Shown piece after piece: positions 21,801-33,007 of a stretch of 64,000 bases of DNA. The position numbers and the translations under genes are program-made. The DNA comes from Sciurus carolinensis (Eukaryota; Chordata; Mammalia; Rodentia; Sciuridae): NCBI RefSeq assembly GCF_902686445.1, contig NC_062222.1, positions 131,571,035 to 131,635,034 on the forward strand. Direction: 5' to 3'. Each line of letters begins with the position of its first letter. Positions within the stretch are counted from its first letter, which is position 1. The notes under the pieces are model-generated. The model had not been told where the DNA came from. It did no database searches and saw only the letters and a program-made list of their open reading frames with translations.

Positions 21801-23194
21801 ATATCACAGTTCACAAAATGTTTCTCCTATAACCCTGATGGAGGTGGGGTGAGAGCGCTTGGTGGAAATAAATATTCAAGAGATAAAAAGGAAAGTAGGT
21901 TACAAAAGAAATAAGAAATCATATCATGCAATAATTCACAGATTGGACAAATTTGTACATAAAAAGTTAGTCAAGCTCATTCTCATGCAGGTTATGGAAA
22001 TAGCAGACTGAAGTCATAAAATAAGCATATGCTGAGAAAATATGGTTGGGAATAAACTCTGGGTTAAATTTCCTAAAGACTTCTAAAACATACAAGGAAA
22101 TTAAAAACATGAATATATCAAGGCTCACTTTTTTGACCAAAATGATAATTTTTTTTAAGGAAAATCCAATGCTAGATTTAAATAGCAGTTGTATTCTATG
22201 CTCTCACCTTGCTTAATAGCAGAAGTGTTTCATTTCTGAATTTATCATCTTATAGAGAAGTAGTTTCAATTGATACCTGACCAATGTCAGTTTAAATAGT
22301 AATTGAATAAGCAGTTTGTCAAGTGATATTACTTTTCCTTGGTGAATATTGTTGCTATAAATGACTTTTCTGATGAGACTATGAGAAAGCATTTGGCCAC
22401 CTGCAGTTGTTAAATATCCCCCTGGCACTTTTTCTAAGAGTTGAAGTATTACCCTGTGTTTTGGCCACATTCCAGTTTGCGCTAATGGCATTCATCCTTT
22501 CGAAGTTTCCTTTGCAGTTTTAATTGGATTTGACCCTTTTTTCACTTTAAGGAGACTTCCCTCCAAACAGTCCCAGTCTGGTAGAGAGAGGAGACAATCA
22601 TTCTTTCTTTGCTAAATTCCTGGAGAGTATTACAATGTTCTGTGCATTATCAAATTGAATTTCAACACTGTGAGAGTATTAGAGGGTTTTAGCATTTATA
22701 ATTATGAATATTTTATGTGTACATAGACTCTTCCTTCAAATGCTTTTACTGTTGGAATAATTTAAAGAATGCTGGAAAGGAATTATTGTAAATGCACAAA
22801 CTCAACATCTTATTTTTAAAATGGTGGAAATCCAGAATGCCTTATATTAATTATACACATACAAGAATTGTGATTACCAAGACAGTAATCACATCTTGGT
22901 GGTCCAACTTTCCTTTTCATATTAAAAGTCAAAGCTCTTCATCCAAGACCTCTCTGAATCAGCTCACATCTATTTGTAGCTATTACAAGTGTGTACTCCT
23001 TGCGATTGCTACAACTATTGAACTGAAACTCAAATTAAGTATAGAGGACATGCCATTAAATAGTTAAGATTTTCTTAGCTAACATGTTTAAATATGAGAA
23101 ATAGTCACATTTAAGAAAATTTCTATTTCTGGTTTCTCACTTTCTCCTATCACTTTTGATTGAGTTTACTGCCAATGTCGATTCTTCGTCTTGT

Positions 23195-23527
23195 TAGGGG
23201 TACCAATACAAGTCTGTCTCTGTGCAAGACTGTATCCTGGATTCAACAAACAGTAGGTGGGAAATTTGGAAGGGGGATTGCACCTGTGCTGAACAGACTT
23301 TTTGTTCTCCCTAAACAACACAGCCTACCAACTACTCATATTACAGTTGCATTTTATCATTCACTGTGAGTTATCTAGGGGTGACTTAAAGCATCCAGGA
23401 GGTTGTGTGCAGGTTATATGCAGACACTACAGCATTTTATATAAGGGACTTGAGCATACTCAGATTTTGAGTATATCCTTTGGGGGCCCGAAACCAATAC
23501 CCCATGAATTCCAAAGGACAACTGTAT
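23195..23527 (+). mobile_element. Tigger-type DNA transposon fragment (nonautonomous)
   Basis: It follows the familiar Tigger-derived MITE sequence: 'tcctggattcaacaaacagtagg', 'tgcacctgtgctgaacagac', ccctaaacaacacagcctac, 'acattttatataagggacttgagcat', and a terminal aaaggacaactgta. It has no coding capacity. Confidence 0.7.
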
Positions 23528-23903
23528 TTTGGGGAGCACTATGGAAAGGAGGGAGGTGGAGTAAAAATACAGGAATGGGACTTAAAATCATGGACTTTCA
23601 GAAATGGAATTTTATAGTTTGCATACAATCACCTTAGTATAATCTACTTTATAATTCCTTCTTTTTCTCTCAAGTTACATAAGTAATATGTGACTATCAC
23701 AAGTCATAAACTGAGTAAAATAATTTGATCTTTCTTCTTTCCTACCTTGCAACCTTGCCCCAATCCTAAGACCCTTCCCAGTGATAATTACCCATATTAC
23801 TTTGGCATTTGTTCTTCCAGACACAAAGCATTTGCATACATGGTTTTATTTTTGTGTAATTATTTCATGTATAATTAGATCATACCATGACTGTTATGTA
23901 ACT

Positions 23904-24008
23904 TGCTTTTATTTTGTTTTCAGGGCTGGAGCTCAAACCCAGGGCCTTGCACACGCTTGGCAAGTGCTCTATCTCTGATCACACCACTAGTCCCTCTGCT
24001 TTTATTTT
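23904..24008 (-). repeat. ID SINE with 12-bp target duplication
   Basis: The reverse ID body (gctggagctcaaacccaggg, then 'cacgcttggcaagtgctctatctctga') is flanked by tgcttttatttt at 23904-23915 and 23997-24008. Confidence 0.88.
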
Positions 24009-24009
24009 T

Positions 24010-25075
24010 GCCTTGTAGTCTTACTTAAAGACGTTTCCATATTAGCACATGGAGAGATACTTAATCCATTTAAACTGGACAGGTAAATGCTTACTTTAGG
24101 TGCTCCCTACCTGCTTTGCTGAATGTTTCATTACTATAGCTATGTCCTTTGCCTGCCCCTCTTTATGTATATGTGGAATTATTACTCTAAAATAAATGCC
24201 TGTGGAGTGTGCTGTAGTTATCTCAAATTGTGGTTGGAGTAACCAGGGTTTAGATATAAATGATCGAAGGACACATGCATTTGGCAAAACCAAAATCAAA
24301 GCCAGGGTCTTCCAACTGTTAGTTTTATTGAACTTTCAGTCTGATATCACACATGGTGGTCACTGCAATGTTCTGCCCATGTCCTTTCTTTGTTGCATCT
24401 TCCTCAGAGGAGGAACAGCTCTCAGCTCTCAGCTGCAGAGCACCTCTAAACTCCCTCTCAGAGGTTGTCCCATGATTAGTGACCAGTTGGTCACTAAGAA
24501 TTCAAAGAACTGGCTTCATTGTTTCAATTTGGGACAATTCAGAAGAGTCACCCATCTCCAGAACACCTTGTTGGATGGAGCGAGGACTCAGTCACATTTA
24601 TATTCAGGGTTAGATTCTCACTGGGCCCAATAGAGACCTCCTTGCAGGAACAGCTCAGAGAAACACTTGCCAACAAAATTTCTGCAAAAGATTCTCAGGC
24701 TCAGGGATCATTTTCAGTGCTCAGAAGGAAAACAAAATCTTTTCCTTTAAGCCTTTAGGGATTTGACTGGAGCCTCTATAACAAAAGGCAGACCAACAAG
24801 AGAAAAGCAGAAGTTTATCAACATGTATATTTCATATATACGTGGGTGAAACTCAGGGATGAGTAATTCAACAGAGGTGGCTAGAATTTGGGCTAAATCT
24901 AAGTATCACCTGTAGTTAAGGGAAAGAAGGGTGCAAGTTATGGGAAGGGAACTGGGAAAAGCATGGTAAGCAAGAGTGTTTTTTATGCAGATTTGTCGGT
25001 GTCTTTATTGATAAGCACCTCTTGTAAGTAAGAATCATTCATCTCTTCCTGGTACAGTGACACACACTTACAGAT
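24010..25075. other. Unassigned stretch between two Tigger copies
   Basis: No exon is recognised. The part at about 24780-25070 (gcagaagtttatcaacatgt and following) has the feel of an old LTR-derived sequence but could not be assigned. The open frame at 24196-24633 has no recognisable homology. Confidence 0.3.
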
Positions 25076-25077
25076 GA

Positions 25078-25300
25078 TGATTTCCTTTGAGTCTGAATTT
25101 CTGCCAAGGTCAATTCTTCATCTTATTAAGATTACCAGAACAGTCTGTCTTTGTGCAAGATCACATCCTGGATTCAACAAACAGTAGGTGGAAAATAGGG
25201 AGTGGGGATTGCACCTGTACTGAACAGACTTTTCGTTCTCCCTAAACAACACAGCCTACCAACCACTTACATAGCATTTGCGTTTTATTAGTCAGTAAGT
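25078..25300 (+). mobile_element. Second Tigger-type DNA transposon fragment
   Basis: The sequence from 'ctgccaaggtcaattcttcatcttatt' through 'ccctaaacaacacagcctaccaaccac' closely parallels 23172-23340, in the same orientation. It lacks the right half present in the first copy. Confidence 0.7.
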
Positions 25301-26560
25301 CATTTGTACCTTTAACAAAAGAGTAACTGAGACTGTTTTTAGAGCTACTTCTTTGTGTGCTGTTTCTTAACAATAATCAGTTCAAAATAATTCTTATGCC
25401 AATGAGGCATGTTTCTGAAGGCCTACACCAATCTCTTATGGCTAGTTATAGTTTGAGACAGCACATTCTGGTCTCCTACACTAGGAAACCCAATCCTCCA
25501 TACCACACAGCTTACCATACACCTTCTCTCCATATGAATTTGGAAGAGATAAAATGAGAAATGATGTTTAGTATTATAGTGTCACTGGGTCAATAATTCC
25601 TGTGGACTTCAGAGCCACTAACAAGGCTAGCATTGATGTAGCTTGTACTAGAAAAATCATGCAGAAGGAGAAGAAAGAAGAGGAGAATGCAGAAATGAGA
25701 ACAGCTGTTAAAATTGTTAAGCGGGCAGAGGATAAACATCAAGGATAAACAGGTGAATGCATGAATTAAGGTGGAGAAATTTTATTCACCAGAGCAAGCT
25801 CCTTTTAGGGATAACAATAATGCAGTTGATGCTTCTCTATTCCCCACCCCTTTAAGACACAGACACACCAAAACCCAATACGTGGATGCAGGTTATCATC
25901 AAGAGCACAGACAGAGTCAGACGAAGCTAGAGTCCTAAGGGAAATCAAGAAGGAAAAAGAAGGCAGGGTAGCTGGGTGCTGAAAGGGAGAACAAGCCCAA
26001 AGAGAGCAACTACATGGAAAGCTGGAACATAATTCATGAAGGACACAAAAGCATGAAAAGAGTTTTGGTAAGTTGCTCTCAGTGTAGTATACAATTTAAG
26101 TCATCTCCCCTCGCTCTTTATTGTCCTCCTCACATGGGACCCTGTGTAGTGACCCTGACCTGAGTTCCAGGTGGACCGACCTGGAATGGACTCCTGAAAC
26201 AAACTGAGCCAGTCAGATTCTGTCAGTTGTTTGGAATTGGGAATCACTTGGTGATAGTGAATTTATTTATGCTGTAACTGAAATTATAGTCATGTAAGCC
26301 TGGGTTTTGGAGCATGGCTGTGTTACAGAATGGGGTAAGGAAGCAGAGAACGCCAGGCTGAATAGAGAGAGTGGAATAAATTACATGCATGGAGAAAAAT
26401 TAAAAGGAGAGACAATACTCTCTCACCTCCCCCAGGTGTGCAGGTTCTGCCTAACGTCCTGCGGGAGTCTTCACTTCATTTGGTCCTTTGGTTCTGAAGG
26501 ACATGGCTATATCTGAGCAATTCCCAAATCTAGTTCAGGCTATATTCCCATACTTTAAAT
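25300..26560. other. Unassigned noncoding stretch
   Basis: Mixed composition with purine-rich patches (about 25660-25700 and 25930-26000). No gene or confident repeat is seen. The short open frames have no homology that I recognise. Confidence 0.3.
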
Positions 26561-26565
26561 TTTTG

Positions 26566-26738
26566 CTAATTTGGGATTGAACCCAGGGGTGCTCTACCAC
26601 TGAGTTACATTCTCTGCCCCTTTTTATTTTGAGATAGGGTCTTGCTAAATTTCCCAGACTGGCCTCAAATTTGCAATCCTCTTGCCTCAGCCTCCTGAGT
26701 AGCATGAATTACAGCTATGTGCCACCATGTCTGGCTAT
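26566..26738 (-). repeat. B1-ID dimeric SINE (MEN / B1-dID type)
   Basis: Reverse orientation: the ID half gggattgaacccaggggtgc with taccactgagttacattctc, then the B1 half 'gagatagggtcttgctaaatttccc' through acagctatgtgccaccatgt. Confidence 0.9.
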
Positions 26739-27196
26739 TACACTACTTCAACAAAGAAAGGGTTTAACATAAAGAAGCTGGTAGCAGAATTTGGATTGTA
26801 GACAATAGCCCCATAGAATTGGCTATGAGGTGATATAAAAAGCAGGGAATACTGAGGACTTCTCCAGGCGAGGACTTGATTTTGATATTTACTACCATAA
26901 AAATTTGACTAATCTTGATTAGAATGGAAAGAAGAAAAGTGCCAAGAGAAAACTATTTAGCAGGATCCTGTGGAAAATAATAGAGAAAAGAACTGCATTT
27001 GGAAAGAAAAATCTGGTGTTTATCAGGTAAGAGTGTTTAGAAAGTGTGCTGATAAAAATACTGTCCTCTTTAGACGAGGGAAATGTTAGGAGAAAGTAAA
27101 TTTTATATTTCAGTGCAATTAAATATGCACATATATAAAACAAAAGCAAAATGGAGAATAGTATGCACACCATTTGTGTTAAAAACTGGAAGGATT

Positions 27197-27640
27197 ATGG
27201 GTTAATTTCTTAGGCCTACTAGATAACAAACTACACAACCCGAGTGACTTAAAACAACAAAACTCTGTTCTCTCATATGTTTAGAGGTATGAAGTGCAAA
27301 GTCATGTTGTGGGAACGCACTCTAAAAGCTCCAGGAGAAGATCTTTCCTTACCTATTCCAGTTTCTTCTAGGCCGGGCATTTCTTGGTTTGTAGTAGCAG
27401 AACTCCAAACTCCAGCTCCAGTTCTAAGGGACATCTTTCCTGTGTGTGTGTCTCTGTGTCTTCACAAGGCATTCTCCTCTTTTCTCTTCTTGTGACACTA
27501 AGGGCCCACCCAAATGATTTCATCTTAACTCAATAATCTGCAAAGATCCTATTTCCAGATGAGATTGCCTTCACAAGTACTGACTGTTAGGGCTTCAGTG
27601 AATCTTTTGGGGGCATGCATTTCAGTCCACAGCAAATTGC
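27197..27640 (+). mobile_element. MaLR/ERVL-type LTR relic (family A)
   Basis: It shows the common LTR phrase order 'gtgacttaaaacaacaaaactctg', 'tctgtgtcttcacaaggcattctcc', 'gggcccacccaaatgatttcatcttaactcaataatc', tgcaaagatcctatttccag, 'ttagggcttcagtgaatcttttgggggcatgc'. It is a solo LTR with no internal coding region. The exact subfamily is not assigned. Confidence 0.6.
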
Positions 27641-27669
27641 ATGTAGTTACAGTTCACTGTTCTGTAGGT

Positions 27670-28065
27670 AAACTTTTTCAAGATTTGGATATTGTACTTC
27701 AAATTTTCCCAAGAGCTGCAACAATATCATGCATCCTCATTGCTCTTCTGCCACGTGCACTCACCATTGTCCCACTGATAGATGGAGTGTAATCCCCACC
27801 CACTTGAATATGGGCAGGCCTTAGAGACTTGCTTGTAACCAAGACAATGCACGTAAGTGATGTCAGATGACTTCTGAGCCTCTGCCTATGTCTTCAGGAA
27901 TGTGTGCTTTCTGGTTACACCTTCTTAGGAGGCTCTCTCTGGGGACACAGTCATCGTGTTATGAGAATGTGAAAGACACATTGAGAGGACATGTTAATGC
28001 TCCCAATGTCGGTCCTAACTAAGCCAAGTCTTCAAATCATCCAGTATAGAATCCAGACTTTGAAT
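27670..28065 (+). mobile_element. Probable MaLR-type LTR fragment
   Basis: The phrase 'ccccacccacttgaatatgggcaggccttagagacttgcttgtaaccaag' followed by 'gtgatgtcagatgac' follows a frequent mammalian MaLR LTR pattern. The 3' part is too diverged to delimit. Confidence 0.5.
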
Positions 28066-28369
28066 GAAGAGGTCCCTAGATTATTCAGTACCCCAGGCAT
28101 TTGTGTTGTTTTTAGTCATTTGAGTTTTTCTATCTATAAACCCAGACATTGTATAGCAAAGAAGAGCCATCTCTGTTCTGCTGTGCCCAACTTCCTGTCT
28201 TGCAGAATCCCTAAAGGTGATAACTGGTTGTTGTCTTATGCTACAAGTTTGTGAAGATAATGAGTCAACAGTCATTAAAATACTGAGTCACAGTTCATTA
28301 ACATTTTGTAAAGTGAATTTAGTGGGCAACTACAAATTTAAACTAAAAATTAAAATGTTTACATTGAAT

Positions 28370-28705
28370 TGTCTTTGTTTCGTGTGGCTTTATCAGAATA
28401 CCACAGCCTAGGTAACTTACAAAGGACAGGAATTTGGATTGGGAAGTTCAAGATCAAGGTTTGGTATCCTGGAGGACCCGGACTCCACTTCCAAGATGGT
28501 GCCTTAAACATTGTATCCTCTGGGTGGGAGAAGCACTGTTCCTCACACGCCAAAAGAGCAGAAGAGAACAAGCCCTCCTCTGATCCCTCTCTAGAGGGTC
28601 ATTAATCCATTCACAAAGGGGAGTCCCTGCCTCTTCTAACTGGTGCATAGGAATTAGGTTTCAACATGAGTTTCAGAGCAGACCGAAACATTCAAACTAG
28701 AGCAT
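28370..28705 (+). mobile_element. MaLR-type LTR relic
   Basis: It contains 'gtggctttatcagaataccacagcctaggtaacttac', 'gggaagttcaagatcaagg', 'ctctagagggtcattaatccattc', 'ggaattaggtttcaacatgagttt' and 'accgaaacattcaaactagagca', matching the order of MaLR solo LTRs. Confidence 0.65.
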
Positions 28706-28784
28706 ATATTTTGGGATCTTATGCAAATATGATCAATTTGATATTATAAGTGATTATGTGGAAAGGATTACTGGCAAGAGCGCA

Positions 28785-29030
28785 CAGCAGAGTGGTTGAG
28801 AAGGGGGATTCCGAAGACTGGGCTTTGTTGAAGTCTTCACTCTGCAATTTTTCACTTGGGTAACCTTAGACAAATGTCATCATGAATCTAAAATGCAGTA
28901 TTCCCATCTATAAATTGGGGGATAATAATACCTGTTTCATAGATAAACTAATTATTAGGTAAACTAATGTGTATCATCTAGTAAAGGACCTTGCCCATAA
29001 TATGAGTTCAAATTTTAAATAAAAAGTAGG
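28785..29030 (+). repeat. MIR SINE, near full length
   Basis: In order: gcagagtggttgagaagggg, 'tcactctgcaatttttcacttgggtaacc', 'cccatctataaattgggggataataatacctg', then a decayed tail 'aaggaccttgcccataatatgag'. Confidence 0.85.
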
Positions 29031-29089
29031 AAATTTAATATTCTAGTTTACTTCTAAACCACAGGGGAGCATGAGCTGGTGTGGAATTA

Positions 29090-29870
29090 GAATTCTGAGA
29101 TAGCTCTCAAGATCCTCACCCACACCTTGGTGTGTACATCTCGTGTGTGACTGTGGTGGAATTGTCACTCCTAGGATTAGGTTATGTTGTATGGTACAGG
29201 AGGCTTTAAGAAAAGTAGTTGATTCTGGCTAGGCCTGACCTAATCAGATGGAGCTTTTCATTGTTGTTATTAATATATTATGAATATACATATTAGTGGG
29301 ATTCATGGTTTCATATTTGTACATGCACATAAGAGAACAACATAATTCAGTCAATTTTGTTCTTCAGTAGCCCCATTTTCCCTCCCTTCTCTTTCCTCTG
29401 GTCCCCTCCCACTACTCAACTGGTCTCCCTTCTACTTTCATAAATCCAATGGATCCTTCAAAGAGTTGGTCCCTTCCTCATGAAAGAGATGTCAAGCAGG
29501 AGAGGGATTTGACACAGGAAAACTCTCTTGTGTTGGCTTTGAAGATGGAGGGGAGCTACATAGCAAGGGAAACAGATGAGAGACATACTTCAGGTGCCAC
29601 CAGCAAGGAAACAGGGATCTCTATTTTACCACCTTAAGGAATCAAACCTAGAGGCAACCCCACAAGTTTGAAAGAGGACAACAGACCAGGTGACAATGCA
29701 GCCTAGTTAACACCTTTATTTTAGCCTTGCAGGACCCTTAGTAGAGAATCCAGCCGTATTGTGCACAGACTTCTGACCACCTGAACCATAGGCACATAAA
29801 TAAATGCAATTTCAAGTCACAAAGTTTGTGGTCACTTGTTATGCATTAATAGAAAGCTAATGTTTGTTAC
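29090..29870 (+). mobile_element. MaLR-type LTR relic interrupted by an L1 3' end
   Basis: The left part (29090-29250) and right part (about 29446-29870) together follow one LTR consensus, including 'gaggggagctacatagcaagg', 'accataggcacataaataaatgc' and 'aagtttgtggtcacttgttatgcattaatag'. The middle (29254-29445) is unrelated L1-like sequence. The open frame at 29449-29637 lies within the LTR and is not a gene. Confidence 0.6.
29254..29445 (-). mobile_element. L1 3'-end fragment nested in an LTR
   Basis: Read in reverse it is an A-rich, G-rich L1 3' UTR: 'gaggaaagagaagggaggg' followed by 'acatatgaaaccatgaatcccac'-like words. The layout parallels the L1 3' end at 50160-50420. Confidence 0.5.
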
Positions 29871-30324
29871 TCATGGGAAGTTCAGAACAAAGTGATCTCG
29901 TGCTTTGGAATTTGGAATTTTGAAGTGATATTGGGCATAGAAGGTGTTCTAGATTATAAGAGCACAAGATATGCATAGACTCATGATTTAACACTGGAAA
30001 AAAATGAAGGGTTTCAAGAGGTTGGAATTAGTTATGAAATTCTAGAATGAAATTTTAGTAGTTCAATTGTAAACAATGCTAATGGGGATTAAAGAAGTTG
30101 TTTTAAAAAATAAATACTTGCATAGAGAACTTCTTGAGAAGCTTAAATATAAAAAGAATTTAAAAAAAAAGATGAAAGAGAAGTCCCATAATCAAGAAGT
30201 AGCACAAAATTGTGAGAATATGAGGAAGATTACGGAGTGAAAACTTGTGTCAAAATTCAAAGTTTCCGAGTAGGTTTGGAGGTATGAGTAAAATAAAGGG
30301 AAAGCAAACCACAGGTAGAAAGGG

Positions 30325-30745
30325 GTGTATTAGTCAGCTTTACATCGCAGAGACCAAAATACCTGACATGAACAATTTAGAGGAGGGAAAGTTTATTTTG
30401 GCTCATGGTTTCAGAGAGTTAGTCCATGGTTGGCTGATGTCATTGCTCTGGGCCCATCATGGCAGAAGGGTGTGAGTGAAGGAAGCTGCTCCATTCATGG
30501 CTGGCCAGGAAGCAGAGGAAGGGAAGAGGGAAGGACCACAGGGCAGATGAGCCCTTCCAGGACATGCTCCTAGTGACCTCCCTCCTCCAGTCACACCCCA
30601 CCTGCCTTTAGTCACTACCCAGTCTGTTCAAACTAGGATGAGCTGATTAGGATACAGCTCTCAAAAACTAATCATCTCACCTCTGAAAATTTCTGCATTA
30701 ACAAAGGTGCTACTGGGGGACATCTCATATCCAAATCATAACAAA
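30325..30745 (+). mobile_element. MaLR-type LTR (family B, copy 1)
   Basis: It begins gtgtattagtcagctttaca, then 'ggaaagtttattttggctcatgg', 'ctctgggcccatcatggcagaagggtg', a clustered C-rich middle, and 'catatccaaatcataacaa' at the end. A second copy of this family is at 38282-38695 in the same orientation. Confidence 0.7.
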
Positions 30746-31199
30746 TGGGGTTTAAGGCTCTGAGATGACAGAGTGCCACTTGACCTGTTTGGTTCTGCTC
30801 AATCAAGGAGAATAGTTCTCACTTAAATATTGAATGTAGTGGAGTTTATCTTAATGTATTGGCCCATCATGAATACCATCTCCTTATCTTCTTCATTGTG
30901 CGGTTTCGATTTTAACACTTTGTAAATATTACTTTTCATGTATACACACATACATATATATTTTAAAAATAATTATGAACTAGACAAACTGTTAAAGACT
31001 ACACAAGTAAAAAGAAATATTACCAGAACCTTGGACATCCCTCATAAGCTTGCCACAATCACTTCCTCTCCCCAGTTAACCTACTCACTTGTCTTGAATG
31101 ATAATTATTTCCTTGCTTTTCTTTAATATCTGGCCATGTGTGTAAGCTTCTTTATATAATATAGATTAATTTTTCCTGTCCTTGATTTTCCATCCTCAG

Positions 31200-32345
31200 G
31201 ATAATTTTCTCTCTCTCAAGTGTGTGTGTGTGTGTTCTTTTGTGACTTGCCTGTAGCTCCATATTATATGACCACATCATTGTCATATAATTCAACCACA
31301 TCGTTCAACCACATCGTTGGGAGTATCTGTAGCTTTATTTTAACAACATTAATGTATAAAATGCCATTATAGAACATTTGTTTATCTGTTTTTGGGGGGA
31401 TGGACATTTTATTAATTTTGGGTTATGTAAATAATGCCTTAATATACCTTCTTGTGCATATTTCCTTGTGATTGTGAGCAAGATATAGAAGACAGACCTA
31501 TGAGTGGATCATAATGTATGTGTGCATCTCCAAGTTATTACAAAATGCTGAACTGTTATCTCAGAGAATTTATAAATCTGCATTCTCAAGAGTTGTAACA
31601 GTGTGTTACTCCACCTCCTGTCCATGATTTTGTATTGTTAATCTTTTAAATATTTTACCATTTGTTGGGTGCAAAGTGATGTCTTACTGCTTTAAATTCC
31701 ACCACCTTGGTTTCTGAGGAGGTTCTAAGTATTTTTTTTCATGTATTTATTGTCTATTTGAATTTCTTCAGTTTTGAAGTACCAATTCCAAATCTGTTGC
31801 TCATTTGTTTATTGATATATATTCACTGGATACAAATGAGTCTTGAAAATTTCTTATACATATGTAAAAATTTTATATGCATTGTAAATAGTCTTTCTCA
31901 CTCTGGCTTTTCACTTTCCTTATAGGGTCTTTCTGACACATGGAAGTTCTTGGTTTAGTGCAGTTTTATTCATCACATTATTCATTTATGGTTAATACTT
32001 ATTGTGTTTACCTTATGAAATACTTCCTTCTTCTGAGGTCAAGAAGATATTTTTCCTAAATTAGATCCTAACATTTTATAGTCTTGCTATGTATTCATGT
32101 TTAAGTCTTTATTGTCAAATTTGTGTGGTATATGGTGTGAGGTAGGGGTTTTATTCAATTTTATTTTTCTTTGGTTTGAATATCCATTATTTTTTCAAAA
32201 GTCTAATCTTTCTTTCCTGATAACCAGAGTCTCCACTAACAGCTATTGAATTTCTGTGTGTGTGAACCTGTTCCAGAGCTCTCTGACTAGTTCATTGGTC
32301 ATTTTTCCTTCCATTTATCAGTACAAATAAATTGCTCCTTCTTAC
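31200..32345 (-). mobile_element. Ancient L1M LINE fragment (ORF2 3' part)
   Basis: On the + strand it shows the reverse of old L1 ORF2 and 3' sequence: 'ggggggatggacattttat', 'gatggtgtgaggtagggg'-like words at 32130-32150, and 'ttcattggtcatttttccttcc'. Every reading frame is broken. A local 13-bp tandem duplication (ttcaaccacatcg twice) lies at 31291-31316. Confidence 0.65.
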
Positions 32346-32349
32346 TAAC

Positions 32350-33005
32350 AACCTAAACTATTTAACATTTTTTACTGAAAAATTTAAAGTATATCTTAAA
32401 TAAGTCTGGTCACATGTATTCTTTTTTTTTTTTTCAGTTTGATACATGCTACAACTCAATTGAATTTTTTTGTCAAGATAATGGAATTTCATATTTATTA
32501 AAATATATACATACATTATACATGAGTAGGTTAAAAGAAAAGTAGTATAAAAGTTATTGGGTGAATATGAAAATAAAATAATATACTTTACCATTTTTTA
32601 ACTAATGCTAAGAAACTAATATTAGACTTTCATAAATATCAAGCATATAAAAGACCCCTCTATCATTTGATATGTCATCAAACAAGAGTGTAAACTCCAA
32701 AAGTGTAAATACTATGCCTATTCAAAATTGCTAATACTATGACTGCTACACCCTGTAGATAATAAAACACATTATTAAGTGTATGTATTTACACTTAAAT
32801 GGTGTAGTGGTGTTAGTATGTTGCACTGATGACACAAATTTGACATCTTTTCTAATTATTAAAAGAAGACATTATTATAGTTACTTGCATATTTAAGAAT
32901 GAATTCTCATGGATCATAGCAAATGCCTCCCTACAAGAAAGTAGCTAGTGGGGACCCCTGCAAATTATCCTGTCAATTTCATGCAAGGAACTGTCTTCTA
33001 GGTTG
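32350..33005. other. AT-rich unassigned stretch
   Basis: Very AT-rich with a T-run near 32422-32434. No gene or definite repeat is seen. Confidence 0.35.
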
Positions 33006-33007
33006 CT

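Larger units (their letters stand above)
18010..23190. other. Repeat-poor AT-rich region of about 5.2 kb
   Basis: Across this interval no ID, B1-ID, L1, LTR or clear MIR signature was found, in strong contrast with the dense repeats on its right. No coding exon is visible; open frames are short and random. Resistance to insertion and long complex AT-rich sequence are typical of clustered developmental regulatory DNA. The interpretation is inference; sub-blocks 18960-19460 and 21180-21800 look the most information-rich. Confidence 0.5.
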
